A DNA stretch of 12,500 nt from Actinidia chinensis (taxonomy: Eukaryota; Streptophyta; Magnoliopsida; Ericales; Actinidiaceae). A model generated the notes under the pieces. It was not told where the DNA came from and did not search any database. It saw only the letters and a list, made by a program, of their open reading frames with translations. The stretch spans positions 14,416,323-14,428,822 of the forward strand of contig CM018900.1 of assembly GCA_009663005.1 (NCBI GenBank). Direction: 5' to 3'. Below are positions 1-8,656 of the stretch, one piece after another (position 1 is the first letter of the stretch; every line of letters starts with the position of its first letter). The position numbers and the translations under genes are program-made.

Positions 1-475
1 GTAATGCACCAACCACTTTTCAAAGGTGCATTGATCAATTTTTAGCGACATGGTTTGAAAATATTATTGAGGTATTCATGGACGATTTCTCGGGGTATGG
101 GGAACTTTTGAATACATGCTTAGAGCTTTAGAGTGTGTCTTGAAGAGATGTGAAGAAAGTCACTGATTTTAAATTGGGAAGAAGTGTCACTTCATGGTAA
201 CACCAAGGTTTAGTTCTTGAGAATATTGTGTCTAGCAAAGGGATAGACGGTAGATAAAGCAAAAGTCAATGATTCAAATCTACCTATTCCTAAGTGTGTG
301 AAAGATATTAGATCATTTTTAGGGCATGCGGATTTTATCGTCTCTTAATTGGGGGTAATGCTATCTCGAGGGACCATTGATGTCACTGCCTGTCAATTAG
401 AATGTACCTTTTGAGTGGACACCACAATGTCAAGAGGCCTTTGATAAACTTAAGGGTCTTCCACCACCGCACCAT
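1..475 (+). pseudogene. Reverse transcriptase remnant (gypsy pol), 5' truncated
   Basis: In an intact element this domain copies retrotransposon RNA into cDNA. Reading from base 3, the first 41 codons are open (NAPTTFQRCIDQFLATWFEN, then IEVFMDDF). FMDD at 75-86 is the plant gypsy form of the catalytic YxDD box and keeps both aspartates. The first stop is at 126-128. After that the family match continues only by changing frame: an LNW(E)K-like segment near 165-195, VSSKG at about 227-242, a RSFLGHA segment at about 311-331, and CQEAFDKLKG at about 429-458. Each switch implies a 1-2 base indel. The N-terminal half of the domain is outside the window. It is certainly non-functional, and the assignment is secure from the motif order. 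Confidence 0.85.
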
Positions 476-870
476 TATTCGATCACTGGATTGGGTCTTA
501 CCTTTTGAGCTGAGTTGCTGCGAGTGATTATGCAGTGGGAGCTAATTTTGGGGCAAAGGATAGAGAACGAAATCCCATGTCATATACTATGCTAGAAGAA
601 CACTAATGATTCCTAATTGACTATACACCACCGAAATCTAAGAATGATTGCTGTGGTCTTGCACTCGATACAGTTTAGGTCATACTTGGGCGGATCACTT
701 GTTATTATTATTACTGATTTTCATTACGCACTAAAGTACCTTTTGACTAAACCCGATGCAAAGCAGACTCATTAGGTGGATTCTGTACTAAAGAAGTTAA
801 GAAGTGAAGATCAGAGATAAGACAAGGGGTCAAAAATGACGTAGCTGACCATTTGTCAAGGCTCCTACGA
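476..870 (+). pseudogene. RNase H domain remnant (gypsy pol)
   Basis: RNase H removes the RNA strand of the RNA/cDNA hybrid and follows RT directly in gypsy pol. Visible pieces are a WVLPFEL segment at about 492-512, ASDYAVGA at about 519-542, an FRSYLGG piece at about 672-692, a TDFHYALKYLLTK segment at about 713-751, and the domain-ending VADHLSRL-like text at about 841-861. The catalytic Asp expected just before ASDYAVGA appears lost or shifted (the frame gives Cys-Cys-Glu/Ala around 516-521). At least three frame changes and several stops occur. It abuts RT upstream and the integrase linker downstream, as the family requires. Confidence 0.8.
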
Positions 871-2273
871 ATGGGAAGCCACTGACACTCTTCCGATTCA
901 ATGGTATTCCTGATGAGCAAACTGTTTCAAATCATAGATCATACAAATCCTTTATTACCATGGTTTGCAGACATTCCCATTACGTGGCCAACCGGTAGAT
1001 TCTTAACACTGGTCTCGTTATGGATAGAAAAAGTTTTTTAGGCAATGAGGTATTTTTCTTGGAAGATCCGTATTGTTTAAGTCTGTCCTAATCAGATCAT
1101 ACGTCGGTGCATTCCTATGATGAGGTGAGAGTATTTTAGAGTTTTGTCATTCACAAGCATGTTGGGGGACATTTTCTTCACGAAAACTGCGGCCAAAAGT
1201 TTTCAAAGTGGTTTTTGGCCCAATCATGTTCCGTATGTCCATGCTTTTGCACTCATTGCTATAGATTACCAACGGTTAGGAAGTCTGTCTAAACGGCACA
1301 TGATGCTCTTACCCCATTTTATTACTGAGGTCTTTGATTGTTGGGGTATTGATTTCATGGGTCCATTTTCCTAATTCGTGTGGATATATATACATTCTAG
1401 TGGCATGATGACGTATCCAAGTGGGTAGAAGCTATACCAAGTCGTAACAATGACCATGTTGTTGTGGTTAAGTTTTGAAGGAATACATGTTTGCTAGATT
1501 TGGCAGCCCCGAGCGATTATTAGCGATGGGGGCTCACATTTTTGTAATCGACCCACATAGGACTCCTCATGCGCCAAGTATGGAGTGATTCATAAAGTTG
1601 GCACAACTTACATCTCAAACAACCCAAGGGCAAGTTGAGTGGGCAATAGGAAAATCAAACAAGTCCTTGAGAAAACTGTAACCCCAACTGAAAGGATTGG
1701 TCTGCGGTGGTGGATGCCTTATGGGCCGTATGAACCTGCATACAAAAAACCATTTTAGGTCCTCTCCATATAGGATTGTGTATGAAAAAGCGTGTTCATT
1801 TCCCGGTTGAAATGAGCACAAAGCGTATTGGGCCTTGGGCCAATTTACATGAGTCTTGAGGGAGGCCGGGGACATTACGTCATGTGCAAGTGAATGAGTT
1901 AGAGGAGATACGGAAGATGCATATGAAAACACCAGAATCTCAAAAGCCAAGATGAAATTGTGCCATGATCATTGCTTAGCGCAAATGATTCAAAGTGGTC
2001 AAAAGGGCTTTTGTTATAACTCCACGGTTGCATTATTTCCGGGAAAACTTCAGTCGTTTGGTCCGGACCTTTTGTGGTGCATGTCATTTCATACCATGGT
2101 GCGATTTGAAATACAGAATCCGAGAACGAAAGTGTGTTAAAGTCAATGGGCATCGTTTGAAGCCTTATCTTGAGCTGGAGACAAGAGAGGTTGAATGTGT
2201 GGATCTACACGATCCACCCGCAGTTCGATTAATTGCAAAGAATGTTTGTCGGTTTGTTGTACATAAGTTGTAG
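871..2273 (+). pseudogene. Integrase remnant (gypsy pol C-terminus)
   Basis: Integrase inserts the cDNA into host DNA. The N-terminal zinc-finger region is at about 1140-1320. It includes KTAAKSFQSGFWP, and the Cys pair of the HHCC finger is no longer readable. The rve core follows: first Asp in WGIDFMGPF (codon 1351-1353), second Asp in ISDGGSHF (1525-1527), and the Glu of GQVE (1637-1639), reached only with a frameshift between them. A relic of the KWVEAIP segment lies near 1419-1440. The C-terminal region is split over two overlapping frames: FPGKLQSFGPD (from about 2037) in the frame open over 1952-2140, and VNGHRLKPYLE (2142-2174) in the frame open over 1995-2273. Together these give a GPY/F-type tail. 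The TAG at 2271-2273 is probably the original end of pol. It is unambiguous as a family and clearly dead. Confidence 0.88.
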
Positions 2274-2414
2274 GTCAAGTTTATTTATTTAGTCAATTTT
2301 TTATTATTTGGGTTTATTTCGCATTCGGAGAATACTCGTTCTAGTGGGGGAGAGTACTTCGTTGTTTTTATTTAGGATTTCTTTTATTGTTTGACTTAAT
2401 ATAAAAAAAGAAAT
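2274..2414 (+). other. Post-pol spacer with a purine tract
   Basis: This is AT-rich non-coding DNA right after the pol stop. It contains GGGGGAGAG at 2346-2354 (nine purines), which resembles the polypurine tracts that prime plus-strand synthesis in this group. The main PPT is at 6200, so this one may be an internal (central) tract or chance. No coding signal is seen. Confidence 0.4.
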
Positions 2415-2514
2415 TTGCACTTAGCGTTCGAACGCTTCTTAAAGCGTTCGGACTCTGAAACACATTGCACTTAGCATTCGAACGCCTCTTAGAGCGTTCG
2501 AACGTCGATCCCAG
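2415..2514 (+). repeat. 50-bp tandem repeat, two copies, carrying TTCGAA palindromes
   Basis: Two copies start TTGCACTTAGC at 2415 and 2465, exactly 50 bp apart, and are highly similar over the first 37 or so bases. Each copy holds two versions of a palindrome with core CGTTCGAACG. They lie at 2423-2436 (AGCGTTCGAACGCT, perfect over 14 bp), 2444-2453 (imperfect), 2474-2485 (one mismatch) and 2494-2504. The same palindrome recurs in the 3' LTR at 6413-6746. The array sits between pol and the env-like leader. A regulatory role is possible but not shown. Confidence 0.85.
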
Positions 2515-2664
2515 GGGCGGTTTTTTTAAATTGAAAAGTCGCATCTTTCAGTTACTTTTCTTATATTGTGTACATCCGAGAGAAAGAGAAAGAGAGGAAC
2601 TTGGCAATTTTGAAAGGGGAAAGTCTCCCGTGTCATTTTCATCAGTTAAGTGGATCAAATCAAG
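2515..2664 (+). other. Putative leader upstream of the env-like ORF
   Basis: This short non-coding stretch includes a GAGAGAAAGAGAAAGAGAGG purine run (about 2577-2596) and ends at a good splice donor context, CAAG|GTAAAA, at 2661-2670. Read with the acceptor at 3360, it could be the exon joined to the env-like ORF. A 67-codon frame across it has no recognisable product and runs through the repeat array, so I do not call it a gene. Confidence 0.3.
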
Positions 2665-3360
2665 GTAAAAATTCATGAATTTCTTTACTTTGAAGTTTTT
2701 AGATTTAGGGATTTCATAAGAGAAACCTAGGGTTTTTGAGAAAAAAAATGTTCTAAATTTCACATGTGTTACATCAAACATATACACACACCATCATGAT
2801 TTTCCTTCCCATTGTGTTGGTGAACGCTAACTTGTTTTTAACAAGTTGTTAAACACAAAATAAGGGAAATCTCATGGTTAAATTTTCTGAACAACCTAGG
2901 ACTAGTGTGTGCCTCCAAGTGTTTGATGAATTGCCCCAATGAAAAGAATTACTAATTTGTGATGGGATTTTTTGGTTTCAAACTCATCATCCATGCTATT
3001 ATTGACATTGTTAGGAGTATTGGGTTAATAAAATTTTGCATGAAAATTTAGGCGTTTACATATGCCTTCACATGTTCACGAATTGTCCCAATGAAACCGA
3101 ATCAATTGATTTGTGAGGTAATAGGATGTTGTATCGTCAGGTGTTCGGTCATTAAGATTGGAGACTTTGATATAGCTGAGAAGTTGGTAGAACCTCTATT
3201 TACATGGGAACACTCTTCGTGGTGCAATTTGCAGAGTTTCCATCAATTGAGACTCTTGGTAAAACAACCCACTTTGTAGGCACATATCATTGCATTGCAT
3301 AAATTGCAATAGTGTTGACTTGGTGTTTGTATTTTTTTTTCCTCGGTTTGGGTAATGCAG
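2665..3360 (+). other. Candidate intron between pol and env-like ORF
   Basis: GT at 2665-2666 (AAG|GTAAAA) and AG at 3359-3360 (AATGCAG|GG), the latter preceded by a T-rich stretch containing a nine-T run (3332-3340) and TCCTCGG, make a 696-bp GT-AG candidate. The interior is AT-rich and non-coding, with text such as CCTCCAAGTGTTTGATGAA that I recognise as recurring in this position in plant Athila-like copies (memory, not checked). Athila-type env-like ORFs are thought to be expressed from spliced RNA, which this layout fits. There is no transcript evidence. Confidence 0.35.
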
Positions 3361-4490
3361 GGGGTAATTGAACTTTGGGTAATATGGGACACGTAGTCCA
3401 ACTAAAAGGTCAAAGTCAAGGAAAGCAGGAGTGGATTATGATGGCTTCTCGTTTCATCATCATTCACACGGGGGAAAAACGGAAACTTGTTCAATAAGGT
3501 CTGGATTCGTAACGGGGCATTAATTTGAGCGTAAGCTTAATCTAGTTGCCTTAGAAAATACTGGCATTAGTTTTGTCCAAAACTTTATTACTCACGGGTG
3601 TGGATAAAATTTGGCAAATTTTAAGGTCGGAATCGTTCTAACATTGTGCCAAGAGTTTCATGGCAACACATCAAGCATGAACTCGGAGACTGAGCAATGA
3701 AAGGAGAGGTTTAAGTTGAGGTGCAGGGAAGAAAGAAAGGTACCCCCTGATACTTTTGCTGCTTTTCTTTGAGAATTCCCCTAGAGGAAAACCCGAGTTT
3801 GCATTTCCGAATGTTGGGGATGCCGGACTTAGCATTAGTTCTCACGAATTGCTTTTAGAGGGGGACGAATTCGATGGTGAGGTGCAGTGTACAAGACACG
3901 ACTCAAGGATAAGTATTTGATTCTTTTTCTGTTTCGTGTCATTCCCTGCTTTCTCTGAAACTTATAGGTAGCCAATGCTGTCGCTAAGAGCTAGGCTAAT
4001 TGTGGTCATCGGGCACTGGGAAGAGACCATTGACTTACCCCGTACCCACATGTTTTTATCTCTGGTGCGCCACATATAAGGCTTCGACAAAGGGGGTTCA
4101 TTAACTTTTACGGGATTTCTAACAGAGAGTTGTTTTAAAAGAAAGCGGAGTCCATATCCCTTTAGATTTCATTAGGATTGAGCCTGAGGGGCCCAATTGA
4201 TAGAGCTTCTTTTGTCCGATCTGAGGGGCAAAGAAGAAGAGGAAGTTGGAGGAAGAAGCGTAAGAGGGATCAGCTAAATAGGCAAATGTTAAGAGCTAAA
4301 GGAATCCATTCTAAATCTGGAAAAGAGATGAGTAAGCAAATGGCTGAATTAGAGAAGAAGTGAATACCCCTATGGTCGTCATTAAGGAGGAGTCTAGTCT
4401 TACACAGTTATGCTCTAAGACTGAAGGGCATGTTGATCCGTATGGAGGAGGAAGATGATGATACTACGAGGAGGATTAGGATCTTTTAAC
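3361..4490 (+). pseudogene. Envelope-like third ORF remnant (putative plant transposon protein domain)
   Basis: Athila/Calypso elements carry an extra ORF after integrase, often called env-like; its true function is unknown. Here it is badly decayed. The best segment is at 3626-3667 (VGIVLTLCQEFHGN), which resembles the conserved 'VxEFYxN' block of that ORF family and is preceded by an FITHG(C)G piece near 3580-3603. The downstream part at 4178-4363 is open and highly basic. It contains GPIDRASFVRSEGQRRR (4190-4240), a KKRKR cluster and a charged, helix-prone end (MSKQMAELEKK). The acidic EEEDDDT-like tail near 4446-4466 may belong to it. No signal peptide or transmembrane segment can be read. 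Position after pol is the strongest support. It could also be another plant transposon-associated ORF. Confidence 0.45.
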
Positions 4491-6199
4491 TATTTGCTTT
4501 GTTTTTCTGGATGTTGGATTTAATGTTTTATGTTGGGATTAGTGATTCATTTTGAATGCTTTAATTGTTCAGTTGAATGCTTTACTTTGGATGAATTGCT
4601 GTTTTTTAATTGTCTTGGCTAACTTGTTTTAGGGCAGAAGTTACTCTTATTACGATTGAAAAAAAAACAGGGTTCATTATCATTTCAAGAAACAAGTTTT
4701 GTTTTCCTGGGTTCCTTTGAATTTTTCATTGTGACTCCTCACAGTCCCATGGGTATAAAATCTGATCTTGAATATGAATCTTATCTTTCTTTATATTTTA
4801 TGTTGTTGAGAATTCTACTTTTTGGGACGCATAACTAAATCATCATATTTTGTTTTCAAAGATAGTTGAAGCATTAGTGACTTTGCGTAATATGAAGGTT
4901 TTAAGCGGATTATCATGTTCAATTTCAATCTTACATGCTTGATACTTTCTGTTTGTAGCTATCTAAGAGGAGAGGATCCTACACTAACGCAGAGTCGAGT
5001 TTTTCAAGTGAAACTGTTATAAGTTCTACATGACTGACTACTGCATCCATAAGTGGAGATGTATACCTTTGTGAGCTTTTATAGCATAATCGTTTTTTTG
5101 TGATCGATTTTACCATTACTCAGAAAATTTCTTGACCTTCATTATTTGAATAGCTTCAATATTTTTGAATTTGGTTTACATGTTAGTGTGATGAGTTTTA
5201 TAATTTTTGACATCTTTTACAAATGCTTTACACAAACACGCATATCGAATTTTGGTTAAATTGAGGCCGATTCATATATATCTTCCTTTTTCTGTTATTC
5301 CTTTTCGGTAATTGCATATATATAAAAACAAATCTCAACAGCGCAATTGTTTGGAGTAATTTTTGAGAAAGTTAAGAAGAACGGAGAAAGGGGGAATGAA
5401 AAAAAACAGTTCAAGTTGAAAGTGTGAAAAAGAGGAGCTTGAAGTATATGCTTATTAGTTGGCATTTGTAGTGGCCATGCATTGTTGATATCTATTTACC
5501 CCTTGATTCTCACTCTTTCTTGGACTATTCTTTCACTCATATGGGCCTTAATCTCCGAAGTTTTTGGCATAATTCGAATTCTTGCATGTACAAGTCATCA
5601 CGTCAAAATTCAAAACTGGTGCTTAACGGTGACAGTCTTTTCCATGAAGTTATTCCAAGTCGATACACTTTTTACATCTTTGGCGGTTTTTTTGAAATTG
5701 GAATTGCTCTATTAGAATGATTTTTTTACACTATACCCTCGTACAACGAGCAATGCCTTGAGAGTGAACTTTTGTGTTCGATATGTTGAGAGTGTATGAC
5801 TTGTGAGTTTTGAATCGAGGCAATAGGTTGTTTGGTTATGGATGCGTAATGGTTGAAACTTGGGAATACGACTCTAGCACTTCAACTTGAATCTCCATTT
5901 ATATTTTGCACTTGACTGTTTTAGAGTAGATTGTTTTACATGATTGAGTTGATTTGAATTGGCTTGCATTATATTGTTGTTGAAACTTTCGTTAAATTAT
6001 TTTGATACATTGCATGATTGATGTTTGTAGTATCATCACTGGAGCCCTCACGAGACACCACTCGTCCACTAGGGGAAACTAGAGTTTAAAGCTTGATGGC
6101 ATACGCTAAATGCATTCGGGACTCTTAAACGACAAGAAGATATCATTTTTTTTTTTTTGTTTTTAATTTAATTTGCCTAGGGACTCGCAAAGGTTAGTT
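4491..6199 (+). other. Long non-coding 3' region of the gypsy element
   Basis: About 1.7 kb of AT-rich DNA separates the env-like remnant from the PPT. Athila elements usually have such a long 3' untranslated region. Open frames of 60-77 codons at 4656-4838 and 5482-5720 have no recognisable motif, and two of them overlap in different frames, so they look like chance. The stretch from about 6157 to 6199, a T-run followed by TTGCCTAGGGACTCGCAAAGG just before the G tract, is of a kind I recognise as typically preceding the PPT in plant gypsy elements. Confidence 0.55.
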
Positions 6200-6206
6200 G
6201 GGGGGG
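6200..6206 (+). other. Polypurine tract (plus-strand primer site)
   Basis: A run of seven G follows AAAGGTTAGTT and is immediately followed by TGATTGAAACTGC, the probable LTR start. A G-rich PPT directly abutting a TG... LTR end is the standard layout for plus-strand priming in gypsy elements. Confidence 0.65.
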
Positions 6207-6412
6207 TGATTGAAACTGCATTTGTATCCAAGTGCGGGGTAAAAAACTAAACTGACCTAAATTAGCAACCTAGATGAGTTTAATTATGTAATTTTTTACA
6301 TATATTGCACTTATAGGCCTATTTGAGTTCATTTAGGGTTATATTGATACAGCGAGAATTGAATCCATAAAGTAGAACGGAGGGTGAAGAAAAGAAGGCC
6401 TCAATACATTGA

Positions 6413-6746
6413 GCGTTCGAACACCCAACAAAGGGGAAATCAAACGTTCGAACGATGTGAAGAATCTGAAAATTTTGTGAAGGATGTTCGATGCCTGACC
6501 AAGAAGAATCTGGAGGTCGAATGCAAAGAGGGAAAATTAATAAGACCGTTCGAACGCTCCGCCTTACAGTTCGAAAGTGCGAGAGTTGAATTAGAGAGTT
6601 AGAAAGCTCTTGCCTTACAGTTCAAAAATTGCGAGACTTAAAAGTCGGGTTTTTGTCTAAGCGTTCGAACGCCAAAAAAAGAAAAATCAGAGATTGTACT
6701 ACGCATTCGAACTCTCAATGAAGAAGAAAGTGGGCGTTCGAACGCC
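6413..6746 (+). repeat. Cluster of CGTTCGAACG palindromes in the LTR
   Basis: Six copies or near-copies of a palindrome centred on TTCGAA lie in 334 bp. They are at 6413-6422, 6445-6454 (perfect 10 bp), 6547-6556 (perfect 10 bp), 6661-6672 (GCGTTCGAACGC), 6703-6711 (mismatched) and 6733-6746 (GGCGTTCGAACGCC, perfect 14 bp). A further TTCGAA at about 6570-6575 is weaker. Spacing is irregular. They lie in the upstream (U3-like) part of the LTR, where promoter elements are expected. The same palindrome is in the array at 2415-2514. Confidence 0.85.
6556..6635 (+). repeat. About 51-bp tandem duplication inside the LTR
   Basis: GCCTTACAGTTC...TGCGAG occurs at 6561-6583 and again, with changes and one extra base, at 6612-6635. 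Both copies are preceded by GCTC. The second copy has lost the TTCGAA centre (TTCAAAAA), which suggests decay after duplication. Confidence 0.7.
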
Positions 6747-7181
6747 AAGGCAATCCTGGGAAGATTCCTAATCTGTTTAGGACTCGAATTTGGAAGGGCC
6801 ATATTACTCTTAATCTTTTTTTGCAAGGGGAAGTGATTTTTAGGGTTTTTCTCAGCTCTCAGTTAGTTTTCAAAGTTCTTCATTATTTCTTATAGTTTGT
6901 ACATTAAAGTATTGTTTGTTTTAATTAATTAAAGAGTTTTAGTCATTTAAATCATTGTTTTTCAATTTTTTGGTATCGATTTAATTATAATTAGAATGCA
7001 CTCAATAAATGAGATATCTGTTTACCCTAGCCATGAGTGGCTAGTTTTCTTTACTTGGAATCGATTTGTGAAAGTCAACCGGGATTGAATCAAGGACAAG
7101 TGCAGCACAATGGAGAGTAATTATTTTCACCGTAGATCTTTTCTAAAATTTTTATTCTTATATCTTATTATCGGAATATTT

Positions 7182-7375
7182 TTGAAAACTTTGGAGAGTC
7201 CTATTATGTTCGATAAAACATCATGTATTCGGATTCGTAATGCACTTACCTAATTAAAACAACCGAGATTAAATACTTTCGAAAAGCTTGGAGTCCTATT
7301 ATATTTGAATAACATTATTGGTGATGCGATCGCTGATGCACTCCTTTGAAATTCATAACAACAGATTTTTAGAGG
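7182..7375 (+). repeat. Diverged 98-bp tandem duplication inside the LTR
   Basis: GAAAACTTTGGAGAGTCCTATTATG begins at 7184 and GAAAAGCTTGGAGTCCTATTATA-like text begins at 7282. Both are followed by ...AACATxATG/ATTGG, ...GATGCACT-like text and ...AACAAC. The copies are about 98 bp apart and diverged by substitutions and small indels. Confidence 0.6.
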
Positions 7376-7780
7376 TGAAGTAAAGTAAGATGTTTGGGTT
7401 TTAAAAGTTAAATTTCCGAATTAAGACTCCAGAATAGTAGAAGGCATTGGAGTTATATATACTCTCATTGGGATTCTGAGTCTTCCATACCAGTTAATAG
7501 TTTTATATTTATTTTATTTAAAATTTAGTTAAACTCATCAAAAATCTTTAAAATGAAATCTTTTTTATTTTTAATTTTGAAAGCAGCAAGTAGACTTTGG
7601 TAGATTGCCATTGTAGTGTTTTTAGTCATCTTGTGGTCATCTTGGCACTATGTGTTCTTGTGGGAAGCGAGTTACTCGTAGCTTTTGCGTTTTTAACTAC
7701 TTCGCGACCCTGTCATACTTGCGGTAGATATTCACTTTATGAGAGGCGAATCAGGCTTTATCGTTTTATAATCCATCACA

Positions 7781-8542
7781 TCATCGGAGTTTGACCTCAA
7801 GCGTGGGGGTGATAGATGAAACTTACCATATATATTACCCTCTGATGCTGAAGCTTGACCTAGGGCATCTCTGTCTAAATAATTTCATCGACCGATCTCT
7901 CACAATAATTAATTTTATCCCTATTTGAGATTATAGTCTATTGGTTGTTTGTTCAAAAAGTTAATAAGGCAATCTCGTGGGAATACACAAATAAATAAAT
8001 AAATAAAATGTTTTCTTAATCCATCATATGTTTGTTAAAAAATAAAAGCATTTTTTAAGCCATAATCATTTTGGATATTTTTTTTTTAGTTTTAAATAAC
8101 GAATTACTATTTTACGCACATTTCACACAACGAGTATATTTTTGTCAACTTACTTAACTAGTCAAAATTGCTCGTTTAGGGTGGGTCGAAAATAGTTGAA
8201 CAGAGTGCACTTGGCTAGTCATAATTGCTCGAATAGTGTGGCTCCAAAATAGTTGAATAGAATGCTTAATAGTTAAAAAACCTAATCAAAGAAACATGCT
8301 TGTTTTTGAAACTAGGAAACCAAAAAGCTAATGACAAAGGACGCAATAATTTGCTTAAGCCAAAAAGATATTGAATAAATAGTTTTCGTTTCGCTGTTTG
8401 AACAGGAATTTCCATTTTTTACCTAGTGTGAGCATTATTTTTTTCAGCCTTCATTTTATTTGCACTAGCTTAAAAGCTTAATTCCAAATAATTGACTTTT
8501 ACTTAGGTTTTTTTAAAGGGAAAAACTAACTAAAATACACAC
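7781..8542. other. AT-rich DNA between the two retroelements
   Basis: No gene is seen in about 760 bp. It holds a PPT-like G run followed by TGATAGATGA (7805-7819), an (AAAT)n stretch near 7989-8008, several T runs and a 57-bp direct repeat (8158-8267). It may be host DNA or a piece of another, fragmentary element; the sequence does not decide. Confidence 0.5.
8158..8267 (+). repeat. 57-bp direct repeat, two diverged copies
   Basis: CTAGTCAAAATTGCTCG starts at 8158 and CTAGTCATAATTGCTCG at 8215, 57 bp apart. Both continue into a G-rich piece, then CxAAAATAGTTGAAxAGAxTGC. Similarity holds across nearly the whole unit with scattered substitutions. Confidence 0.8.
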
Positions 8543-8615
8543 AGTTGGATCCAATATTATTTTGATGATGTTAATGGCATCAAGGTTACCATAAGAAAGC
8601 CTTCTTAAGATTGTT

Positions 8616-8656
8616 ATATATAACATTGATACTAATTGACACAAAATGTTATATAT
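8616..8656. repeat. 12-bp inverted repeat (potential hairpin)
   Basis: ATATATAACATT (8616-8627) and AATGTTATATAT (8645-8656) are perfect inverse complements separated by 17 bases. The arms are almost all A/T, so chance is possible in this composition. Confidence 0.6.

Larger units (their letters stand above)
1..7780 (+). mobile_element. Degenerate Ty3/gypsy (Athila-type) retrotransposon, 3' portion
   Basis: This is the 3' part of an LTR retrotransposon. Its 5' LTR, gag, protease and the start of RT lie upstream of the window. In order it shows RT, RNase H and integrase remnants, a leader, an envelope-like ORF remnant, a long non-coding tail, a G-rich polypurine tract and a long LTR. RT before integrase is the Ty3/gypsy order. 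The FMDD box, the VNGHRLKPYLE tail of integrase and an extra ORF after pol point to the Athila branch; that lineage call is from recognition, not an alignment. Many single-base indels and stops show an old, inactive copy. The right boundary is uncertain by tens of bases, because the partner LTR is outside the window and no target-site duplication can be checked. Confidence 0.8.
6207..7780 (+). repeat. 3' LTR of the gypsy (Athila-type) element
   Basis: The start is placed at TG (6207) right after the PPT. The end is placed near the ...TCACA at 7776-7780 because the text before it (GACCCTGTCATACTTGCGG, about 7707-7725) resembles the end of Athila LTRs; this is approximate. The resulting length of about 1.57 kb is in the usual Athila range. 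Internal landmarks are palindrome repeats (6413-6746), the segment ACCCTAGCCATGAGTGGCTA (7023-7042), which I recognise as frequent in Athila-like LTRs, and a 98-bp tandem duplication (7182-7375). No primer binding site follows, which agrees with a 3' rather than a 5' LTR. The matching 5' LTR is outside the window. Confidence 0.6.

Noticed and set aside
1615..2153. Two open frames on the minus strand (1615-1950 and 1899-2153)
   Set aside because: They lie antisense to the integrase remnant, whose plus-strand family match is clear, and have no motif of their own.
2465..2787. Plus-strand frame 2465-2668 and minus-strand frame 2548-2787
   Set aside because: Both cross repeat and purine-rich leader DNA, show low-complexity peptides (runs of Arg/Glu or Ser/Leu) and match nothing I know.
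3091..3279. 62-codon plus-strand frame
   Set aside because: It lies inside the candidate intron, with no recognisable domain and no conserved context.
4656..4838. 60-codon plus-strand frame
   Set aside because: It is in the AT-rich 3' region, begins in an A run and has no motif.
5482..5720. Two overlapping plus-strand frames (5482-5715, 5520-5720), one hydrophobic
   Set aside because: The hydrophobic stretch could be mistaken for a membrane protein, but T-rich DNA gives such peptides by chance; there is no supporting motif and the frames compete.
2415..6746. CRISPR-like array from the TTCGAA repeats
   Set aside because: The repeats are 10-14 bp, irregularly spaced and lie in a eukaryotic retroelement; there are no constant-length spacers.
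6384..6826. Plus-strand frame 6384-6602 and minus-strand frame 6638-6826
   Set aside because: They run through the palindrome repeats of the LTR; the charged peptides come from the repeats.
7597..7794. 65-codon plus-strand frame with a hydrophobic start
   Set aside because: It covers the end of the LTR and has no family match.
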